Position numbers and translations under genes: made by a program
DNA from: Musa acuminata AAA Group
Taxonomy: Eukaryota; Streptophyta; Magnoliopsida; Zingiberales; Musaceae
DNA: 64,000 nucleotides
Assembly (NCBI RefSeq): GCF_036884655.1
Contig: NC_088340.1
Location: 27,391,501-27,455,500 of the forward strand
Direction of reading: 5' to 3'
The notes under the pieces: model-generated
Databases searched by the model: none
What the model was told of the DNA's origin: nothing
Seen by the model: only the letters and a program-made list of their open reading frames with translations
Part shown: positions 55,392-64,000 of the stretch, piece after piece
How positions within the stretch are numbered: position 1 is the stretch's first letter
Layout: every line of letters begins with the position of its first letter

Positions 55392-57418
55392 TGTTAGGAT
55401 CAAGAGCACTAAGAGGGGGGGGGGTGAATTAGTGCAGCGAAAAACCTTCTACGATTAAAATAAACTGCATTCGTTCGATAAAAGTGATTTCAGTAAGAAA
55501 GCCAATTCGTAAATCACTTTAACTTTTGATTAAGCGAGATGCAGCAAAGATATAAATTCAGTTTGCAGTAATGGTTCAAATCAGATAGTAGGCGCAAACT
55601 GAAATATGATATTCGTATGAAAAAACTGATTTACGTCTAAATGCTGATTCGTAAATCACTTGATTAAGCGAGATACAGTTAAAGCAAGGATATAAAGGCA
55701 GTTTGCAGTTATGATAGAAATCAAAACGTAAACACAAACTGAAATATGATGATCGTACGATAAAACTGATTTACGTCTAAACGCCGATTCGAAAAGTGCA
55801 AAGCTTGAAACCCAATCGTATATGCGCAGAAAGCAGTAAGCTTTTGAGGAGGTTTGCAGTAAAGATAAGATGCTCAAAGTAAATGCAAACCGAGATTTAG
55901 AGTGGTTCGGTCAATCTTGACCTACATCCACTTTTGGCTTCCTCCACCGACGAGGTCACCGACGTCCACTAGAGGCCTTCCTTCAATAGGCGAAGGCCAA
56001 CCACCCTTTTACAGTTTCACTCCTTTTGACGGGCTTAGGAGACAACCCTTATAGAATTTCCTGTCCTCTCTTAACAGATTAGGACTTGGAAGAAAAGAGG
56101 AAGAAGAACTTTCAACTCATACAACACTTTTGAGCTCTAAAAATCACAAAGTAAAATCAGAATTTAGGTGGATTTTGGGTGCCATTTCAATGCTGAAAGG
56201 GTGGGGTATTTATAGGCCCCAACCCAGTTTGAATTTGGAGCTCAATACTGTCAATTCCCAGAATTCCGGGATCTAGCGATTACACCACCTGAATGAGGCG
56301 GTTGCACCGCCTGGCAGAGCTCGAAGACTGAGCCTCTAGGCGATGCCACCTCCTATCAGGGGCGGTTGCACCTCCTGCCAGAGCTCGAAGACCGAGCTCA
56401 GGCGGTGCCACCGCTTGACTGAGGCGGTTGCACCGCTTAGCCAGAGCTCGGAGACCGAGCCCAGGTGGTGCCACCTCCTGTCAGGGGCGGTTGCACCGCC
56501 CAGTCTCGCTCGGAGACTGAGCCTAGGCGGTGCAACCGCCTGGCTGGGCTAGTTCAACTGCTTGGCAAAAATTAGGGTCCGAATGGGTTGATCCATTCGG
56601 CCCAATTTGGGTTTTTCAGGGGCCCAATTGCCCCATGATTAAGTTAATGGGATCACCTCCCATTTCCAATTTAATCATTGTGCTAACTACGATATTTCCT
56701 AAGACATTTACTACAACTTGCTCCAGTGCGTCAATCGCTTCTTCTGGCGAGCTTCCGGCGAACTTCCGTCGATCATCCGATAAACCCTCGGTGATGCTCC
56801 TGCGGACTTCCAGCAAACTCCTAGACTTGTGACGATCCACTTGGCTAGTTCCGACAAGCTTCTTTGGCAAGCTCATGGACTTATCGGATTTGTTCCCGCA
56901 GAACCTCCGACGACTGTCTGAACTTCCATCGAACTCTCGAACTCCCAACATGATCTTTGTCTTGATTCTGGCGTAACTCCTGTTGCATATCTTACTTTCA
57001 TCATAGTTAATCCTACACACTTAAAATAAAACTTCGATTGAGATAATTAATCCTAAGCAATTATCCAAGTTGTCTGGCATGTCATTAGTCCCTCGACGCT
57101 TCGTCCGATTCTTTGGCGCATCATCCTCTCCTGCAGCCTATTGCCCAATCGGCCAGTTGACTCCGTAACTCCGATATCCTTGGCACAATACCCGCTCTTC
57201 TTGGCCCGATGCCCGAGTTCACGGCCCGAAGCCTTCTGTCGATACGTCAACCGATCCACCGGCCAAACGTCCAATCTTCTGACATGTTCCTCCGGCACAA
57301 CATGATTTTCCTGCTTTAATTGTCTCATCCTGATCGAAGCATCCAGCGTCACTCAAAACGCGGTTTAAATCATAAACATATATCAAGTAGTTTCATCATC
57401 AAAATACGAGATTCAACA
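55392..57418 (-). repeat. Hybrid element 5' LTR (duplicate of F 5' LTR)
   Basis: 2027 bp, nearly identical to 36995-39020, including the expanded palindrome array (about 56275-56560) and promoter TATTTATA at 56217-56224. It is followed by TAACT. Confidence 0.92.
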
Positions 57419-57557
57419 TAACTATAATAGTAGTATGACATAAAGCAGGTGTTGTGCCGGAGTCAAGATCGAGATCACATTGGGAGTTTGAGACTTCGTC
57501 GGAAGTCCGAACGTTCGTCGGAAGTTCTGCCAGAACCAATCGAGAAGACCAGGAGCT
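57419..57557 (+). repeat. Duplicate of element E 3' LTR segment 2, with F's target duplication
   Basis: TAACT plus the following 134 bp match 39021-39160. It breaks at GAGCT where element I inserted. The uninterrupted site is present at 39156-39160. Confidence 0.9.
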
Positions 57558-59057
57558 TGTTGGGAAATCATAGGGGGGGGGGGCGACATCATATGCGCAG
57601 CGGAAGAACAAGAAAACAAAAATCCCCGATTCCCAAAAAGATGTTCATCGTCGTGCGAAGATTGGTGCGCAAAATCCGCAAAAACACAAAACTGCGTATA
57701 GAGATTGTGTTACCTAGGGAGATCGTATATCCCTGTTTCCTTGCAGATCCTTAGGAGAGGGTGAAGGAGGTCAAGCGTCCTCCTCTCTAGCGGTGATCCA
57801 CACAGCAGGGTTGCGACGACGCTCCTCAAAACTCCAGGCCTACTCTGAGGTGGAGAGGGAGAGGAGAATAGGAAGGGCAAGCAAAGACTCTAGCCTATGA
57901 GGCTGTGAATCCCTCCTATTTATAGAGATCCCGTGTCAAAACCCTAATGGGTCCTTTCCCTAGTGGGTATTGGATCTGCATCCAATAAGACAAGGGCTCC
58001 GTCGGATATCTCATATCCGAACCTCTACTCATCGTAATGCCTACCATATGTGTGTGACCCTCTAGGCCCAATATCGAGCTGGCCGTGAGTCATACCTGTC
58101 AGAACTCCTTCTAACTAAGTGAATTATTATCTCTGTAATAATTCACTCGACTCATCGACTACGGAAGTACTAGGCCACTACGCCGTAGTCCCCAGACGAT
58201 ACAGGGGAATCCAATCCATTGGACCTGTCTGTCCTCAGTTACCATGTACCTATAGTCCCTCATCCATCTAATATCCCAGAGACCGTATATCGATCATGGT
58301 GCTGTCAGACCCATACGGTTTCTACTCGAGTCTCGCTCTAATCGGATTCTCCCGGAGAACTCTTTCTCTCTCAACCCGAATGACCCTGGCCAGGGATTTG
58401 TCTGAGCAAGAACACATGGGATATTCCTCTCATGATACCGAGAGTGGATGATCCTCTATCGACACTCAATAGCCCTCGTAAGGTCGACTACCACTCCCAA
58501 TGACCAGCTGTACTAGATCTGGGAACAGCCAAACCTATAAGTCTGGTATCAAAGAGTGGAGCACTCATACAGGACATCCTTGGTGTCTCAAGTCTAAGAA
58601 CCAGATACACCACTAGGACTACGGAATTGTTGTCTGACAATAAGGCATCATCAACCATCCAGCATTCCGTAAGCGGATCAATCAGTGAACTCATTCTCCA
58701 ATGAGCACCTGTACTGTATCCCTAGTGTCCCTACACGAGCAGCTATGAGACCAGCTGCATCCATCATATGGACGGGTATACAGCACACCAGTCTATCCGG
58801 TTATCACGATGTCCCTCTCGAGTAACCTATGACCGGGATTATTTAGGATATGTGTTTAAAGGTGAATCGATCTCATTATCGTGATCTCATCACGATCCGA
58901 TTCCCATTGCACAAATCCAAGGACATCACAATACATATGCATTTATGCAATAGTTATAAAGTGATATACGCCAAAATATAATAAGCAAAAAGATTCTGTA
59001 TCAAGTCACACGTGCCATCACTCACGTGATTGGTTTGCTAGGCACTTATGACTAGCA
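57558..59057 (-). repeat. Element I 3' LTR
   Basis: 1500 bp, TGTTGGGAAATC (U5 end) to ATGACTAGCA (U3 end). The TATA box TATTTATA (minus strand) is at 57917-57924. Both G-boxes and the U3 hairpin are kept. Confidence 0.93.
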
Positions 59058-59071
59058 ATCTCCCACTTGAC

Positions 59072-62000
59072 CTAAAGCCAATCACCTATGTGTCTGATCC
59101 CCATCAGACCCCTGTGACGCTCAAAGACAATCTGAGACAATGGCTTTGTTAGTGGATCTGCAATGTTATCTTCGGATGGAACTCTTTCCACTGCTACATC
59201 TCCTCGGGTCACGATCTCTCTGATAAGGTGGAACCTCCTCAGAACATGCTTAGATTTCTGATGAGACCTAGGTTCCTTTGCTTGAGCAATTGCCCCGTTG
59301 TTGTCGCAATATAGGGAAATCGGCTCCTCACTATCCGGCACGACTCCCAAATCTGTGATGAACTTCTTCAACCAGACTCCCTCCTTTGCTGCATCTGATG
59401 CAGCAATGTACTCCGCCTCTGTGGTCGAGTCAGCAGTGGTATCTTGCTTGGAACTCTTCCAGCACACTGCTCCTCCATTCAAGGTGTACACATACCCTGA
59501 ATTCGACTTGCTATCATCGACATCAGACTGAAAACTTGAGTCAGTGTAGCCTTCAACCTTAAGGCTATTACCTCCATATACTAGTAAAAGATCCTTAGTC
59601 CTTCTCAAGTACTTAAGGATACACTTTACTGCTTTCCAATGCTCCAAGCTTGGATCCGCCTGATACCTGCTCGTGACACTCAGAGCATGCGCTATATCAG
59701 GCCTAGTACATAGCATGGCATACATGATAGACCCTATAGCTGAGGCATAAGGTATCATATCCATGTTCGCCCTTTCTTCTGGAGTCTTTGGGGACATACT
59801 CGTAGAAAGCGATATCCCATGTCTCATCGGTATGAGACCTCTTTTGGAATTTTCCATGCCAAACCTTTTGACAATAGTTTCTATGTACCTGGATTGGGAC
59901 AAGCCAAGCATCCTTTTGGATCTATCTCTATAGATTCTAATCCCCAAGATATAAGATGCTTCTCCTAAGTCCTTCATGGAGAAGTGTCTAGATAACCAAG
60001 CCTTTATTGTGGATAGCATTCCTATGTCATTCCCAATGATGAGGATGTCATCCACATATAACACCAAAAAGCTAATAGCGCTCCCACTTACCTTTCTGTA
60101 TACACAAGGCTCATCTTCGTTCTTAACGAAGTCATAAGATCTGATTGCCTCATCAAATCTTATGTTCCAACTTCGGGAAGCTTGCTTTAGTCCATAAATG
60201 GATCTAAGCAACCTACACACCTTATCTGGGCAGTTCTTAGACACGAATCCCTTAGGTTGCATCATATACACCTCCTCCTCCAGGTTCCCGTTGAGGAATG
60301 CGGTTTTCACATCCATCTGCCAGATCTCATAATCATAGTGTGCTGCAATAGCCAATAGAATTCTGATGGATTTTAGCATTGCTACGGGTGAGAAAGTTTC
60401 GTCGTAGTCAACACCTTGCCTTTGACGATACCCCTTAGCCACTAGCCTTGCTTTATAGGTCTCTACCTTTCCATCTACTCCGATCTTTTTCTTAAAGATC
60501 CACTTGCAACCGATGGGTACAATACCTTCGGGTGCATCAACTAGGTTCCAAACCTTATTGGAGTACATAGAATCCATTTCAGAATTCATGGCTTCTTTCC
60601 ACTTCCCGGAGTCTATACTCATAATAGCCTCCTCGTAGGTCTGAGGATCAATATCCTCTACATCCTCTGCTCTAATATGTCTCACATATCTCTCAGGAGG
60701 ATGGGATACTCTATCAAACCCGCGTAAAGTTGAAACTTGTGTATTAGATACCTGAACAGACTCGGGCTGTAGAGTGGTGCTTGAGCTTGGTTCTCCAACC
60801 TCGCTCAATTCTATCATTCTCCCACTGTCTCCGTCAAGAATGTGTTCCTTCTCAAGGAACACTGCTCTCTTAGCTACAAAGACCTTTTGGTCCTCGAGAT
60901 GATAGAAATAATACCCACAAGTTTCCTTGGGGTATCCCACAAATTTGCATCGCTCTGTCCTTGATTCTAACTTATCGGGGTTGTGTCTTTTAATGTGGGT
61001 AGGGCAGCCTCAAATCTTAACAACCTTAAGATCAGGCTTCTTCCCTTTCCATATCTCATATGGTGTAGACACCACCGACTTAGTTGGAACTCTGTTCAGA
61101 AGGTAAGCTGCGGTTTCTAGGGCATATCCCCAGAATGAGATGGGTAGGTCAGCGAAACTCATCATGGACCGTACCATATCTAATAATGTACGATTTCTCC
61201 TTTCAGAGACACCATTGAGCTGAGGTGTATAAGGAGGTGTCCATTGGGATAATATCCCATGGTCCTTGAGGAAGTGAGTAAACTCTGTACTTAAGTACTC
61301 ACCTCCTCGATCTGATCGAAGAGTTTTGATACTCTTTCCAGTCTGGTTCTCCACCTCATTCTTATACTCTCTGAATTTCTCAAAGGCCTCGGACTTGTAC
61401 TTCATTAAGTACACATATCCATACCTTGAGAAATCATCAGTAAATGTAATGAAGTAGGAGTAACCTCCAACGGCATGAGTTGACATGGGTCCACATACAT
61501 CACTATGTATGAGTTCCAACAACTCAGTGGCTCTCTCTCCAGTTCCACTAAATGGAGAGTTGGTCAGTTTTCCACGAATGCAAGGCTCACAAGTTGCATA
61601 TGACACATAGTCGAATGGATCTAGATATCCATCATTTAGCAACTTTTGAATCCTTCTTTCATGGATGTGACCTAGCCTACAATGCCACAGGTATGCACTG
61701 TTCAACTCATCTCGTTTCCTTTTGGACACATTTATATTCATGATATGTGGAGTGGTGTCTAACATAAATAAACCATTATACAATGTTCCTTTCGTGATGA
61801 TCTTATCATCTAATAATATCGAACAACCATTGTTCTCAAAAACAAATTTATATCCACTAACTGTTAAACATGAAATGGAGATAATGTTTTTGATAATAGA
61901 AGGAACAAAATAACATGCATCTAATGCAATAAAAGCTCCACTAGGCAGATGTAGGGCGACCTCGCCAACAGCTAATACAGCAACTTTTGCTCCATTACCC

Positions 62001-62965
62001 ATCTTGAGGTCCATCTCGCCTCTCTCTAGTCTCCTAGGCCTTGCCAGAACCTGCAACGAATTACATATATGATAAGCACTACCGGTATCTAATACCCATG
62101 TGTTATCATAAGAGTCTGACAAATGGAGACTGATCATGAATGTACCTGAAGCTTCATCAAGCTTTTGTTTCGCCCTTTCTGCAAGGTACTCTTTGCAGTT
62201 TCTCTTCCAGTGCCCATCTTTACCACAGTGGAAGCACTGGCCTTTGTCCTTTGTTGGGTCTTTCTTAGCAACCTTTGCTTTACCTTGTTTGCCCTTGCCC
62301 TTTCCCTTCTTAAGGGACCTTTCTGCTTTCCTTTTCTTTCTGGTCTCACCAGTGTAGAGAACTGGCTTCTCTTTCTTAATAGTACTCTCTGCCTCCCTCA
62401 ACATATTGAGGAGCTCTGGGAGAGTCACCTCAAGCTTGTTCATATTAAAGTTCATTATGAACTGTGAAAAGGAATCTGGTAGGGACTGAAGCACAATGTC
62501 CACACACAAGTTATCCTCTAGGACCATTCCTAGACCTGTGAGTTTCTCTATCCACTCAATCATCTTTAGGACATGGTTCTGAACCGGTGTCCCCTCAGTC
62601 ATCCTAGCGCGGAAAAGGCTCTTGGATATCTCATATCGTTGAGTCCTTCCCTGTTCCTCAAACAATTTACGGACATGTAGGAGAATGGATCTGGCATCCA
62701 TCTTTTCATGTTGTCTCTGTAACTCTGGAGTCATAGAGCCCAACATATAGCACTGAGCAAGAGTGGAGTCATCAATGTACTTCACGTAGCGAGCGATCTC
62801 ATCCTCGCTTGCCCCTTCTTCGGGCGTAGGCATCACTGTATCAAGGACGTACACGATTTTCTCCGCTGTGAGAACAATTCTCAAGTTACGGAGCCAATCC
62901 GTATAATTTGGACCAGTGAGGCGGTTGACATCAAGTATGCCACGTAAGGGATTTGAAAACGACAT
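59072..62965 (-). pseudogene. gag-pol: Element I Gag-Pol, one in-frame stop in the integrase region
   Basis: A 1297-codon frame from ATG 62965 to TAG 59072-59074, the same length as H's original frame. All motifs seen in H are here, with the knuckle intact ([14 protein letters not shown]), RSDRGGEY in integrase and the RNase H tail complete to HIGDWL. The single visible lesion is TGA at 61010-61012 (codon 652), where H has TGG (Trp), shortly after the integrase catalytic core and before RT. Without suppression of that stop, only Gag, protease and integrase core would be made. H and I are thus broken at different places. Confidence 0.92.
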
Positions 62966-64000
62966 TTTCTGAAAATAAAGATGTAGCAAAAATGAATAAC
63001 ATGCAGATTTTGCAAGAAATAAACTATCAAGATATGGACTTCTATCTTAATATGCTCCCACTATTTTACTAACGAGTCACGCGACACCCTCAGCACGTGA
63101 AACGGAAGTCTCCGGCAGACTTCTAGTGGGGATCAGGATCCAATCAGCGTCTTAGTGTAACCTCGAGGGACTCGACCAATCACACTAAGCCTAAAAGGTA
63201 GACAACTCTTGCCGATCACAACTCTTTGTGATTCCCGTCCTGTTCGGCCTCCGAATCACCATGGCCTCGAGGGACTCGACCAACCATGATGCTCGGTTAA
63301 GTCAACACCTTCGTTACAAGATGAGTCTGATTTGATGATATACCCTCGAGGGACTCGACCAAGCATATCATGCCCTCAGGTCACCGGTGACATCTCTATG
63401 CCGTAAGCAAGATAGCGAATCGCGATATAGGTGAGTCTCGAGGGACTCGACCAACTCAACCTACACCGGGATTCGGTTCCTACTCATAACGATGGAAGGC
63501 CACGTGGGTCAATCTAATTGCCTCACGTTTACCGACTTAATATTATCGAGAGATGTTTCTATGATTTGGTCTCCTAATATGACATGTCACACATATACAT
63601 ATTTAATATATATCTACATCGCATGCAAATATATATACATATCTAGTATGTGTATAAGCAATCACACCAGATGATCATGGACCACAACCTAATATGATTA
63701 GGCCCGAGCCAGTAGGCCTAATCACTCACATCAAGATCTATGTGTGCAACGGTGCATCTCCATGCCTTGTGATCGTCCATCTCGTCCTCGTTGGTTCCGT
63801 CGACATCTTGATGCATCTTCATGCATCACGATCGTCCGTCTCGTGGGTCCCGCTATGGCTTCCACGCTCCCGCTGCGCCTCCTCATGTGATTACAACTTA
63901 ATCATAGGCACGCAGGCCAGACAATAAACGAGAAATATAATGGAGGTTCGCAGACCTCAATAATAATAATCACAAGTACACACATCACACGGTCCATGAT
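62966..64000 (-). other. Element I leader (gag-proximal part)
   Basis: Homologous to 43299-44333 of H. It ends with the same splice-acceptor-like sequence beside the ATG (ctgaaaataaag on the + strand). The GC-rich segment would lie just outside the window. Confidence 0.85.
63163..63450 (-). other. Four-hairpin array in element I leader
   Basis: The core TCGAGGGACTCGA (+ strand) occurs at 63163-63175, 63267-63279, 63346-63358 and 63438-63450, with the same spacing and the same individual outer stems as in H. Confidence 0.78.

Larger units (their letters stand above)
49944..57418 (-). mobile_element. Hybrid gag-only element: J on the left, duplicate of F on the right
   Basis: Structure is 3' LTR (49944-51782, 1839 bp), spacer, gag, PBS, 5' LTR (55392-57418, 2027 bp), all on the minus strand. 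The flanks do not match: CATTC on the left, TAACT on the right. The right flank, the right LTR and the interior are almost identical to F and its flank, whereas most of the left LTR is clearly diverged from F's left LTR (about a tenth of positions near 51100-51300). The switch lies near the LTR/internal border. This is the structure expected of a crossover between two same-orientation copies. Confidence 0.88.
57558..64000 (-). mobile_element. Element I: Ty1/copia sister of H, 5' end beyond the window
   Basis: 3' LTR (57558-59057), PPT, Gag-Pol and 1035 bp of leader are in view. The rest of the leader and the 5' LTR lie to the right, roughly 2.3 kb more by comparison with H. GAGCT at 57553-57557 should recur at the far end. 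Sequence is nearly identical to H across the LTR, coding region and leader hairpins. It inserted into the duplicated E LTR segment, so it is younger than the 18.4-kb duplication. Confidence 0.93.

Noticed and set aside
1..64000. Host protein-coding genes, tRNA or rRNA genes between elements
   Set aside because: Every interval could be assigned to an element or its target. No exon-like conserved non-transposon protein or RNA gene was recognised on either strand.

Overview
This window looks like repeat-rich nuclear DNA from a large plant genome, most likely a monocot. Zingiberales (banana or ensete relatives) is only a guess from the style of the elements. I see no host gene, no tRNA or rRNA and no viral genome. 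Essentially every base can be assigned to LTR retrotransposons inserted into one another. The coding domains run Gag, protease, integrase, reverse transcriptase, RNase H (the Ty1/copia order), plus one Ty3/gypsy fragment. Letters A to K below are my own labels.

Left block (1-14615). Element B is an old SIRE-type (Sirevirus) gag-only copy on the + strand. It is split by element A (908-7536, target duplication AAAAC). A itself carries a 655-bp TRIM-like mini-element (5260-5914). Element C (about 9004-13440, minus strand) is a third gag-only copy with its left end and internal region deleted. A short plus-strand LTR remnant (13441-13585) and a truncated minus-strand LTR, K (13586-14615), follow.

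Middle block (14616-23528). A degenerate Ty3/gypsy pol fragment of the Tat/Ogre type is interrupted by element E, a decayed full-length Sirevirus (5' LTR at 16279). E's 3' LTR has been hit again and again. In order it holds F (minus, 23529-39020, TSD TAACT), solo LTR G (39241-40505, TSD TTATC), H (plus, 40957-49739, TSD GGTGG) and J (minus, from 49944). F is in turn split in its left LTR by D, the best-preserved full-length Sirevirus (24172-32157, TSD CTTAG).

Right block (49944-64000). The gag-only element here is a hybrid. Its left part is J. Its right part, from about 51.7 kb on, is a near-identical second copy of the right part of F, including F's TAACT flank and 139 bp of E LTR. This is the expected product of unequal crossing-over between F and J and implies an 18.4-kb tandem duplication. 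Element I (minus, 57558 to past the window end), a sister of H, inserted into the second copy after the duplication.

How the parts relate: D, E and G belong to a Sirevirus lineage with gag and pol. A, B, C, F and J are gag-only relatives with the same shortened Gag lacking a complete zinc knuckle, a longer U3 and an AT-rich spacer in place of pol. Where the relevant segment survives, they keep the same PBS and the same 3' terminal PPT block as D and E, so they were probably moved in trans by the D/E machinery. H and I form a separate, young copia family. Its 1.9-kb leader has a GC-rich segment and four hairpins with an identical tip and different but self-complementary outer stems, the most unusual structure in the window.
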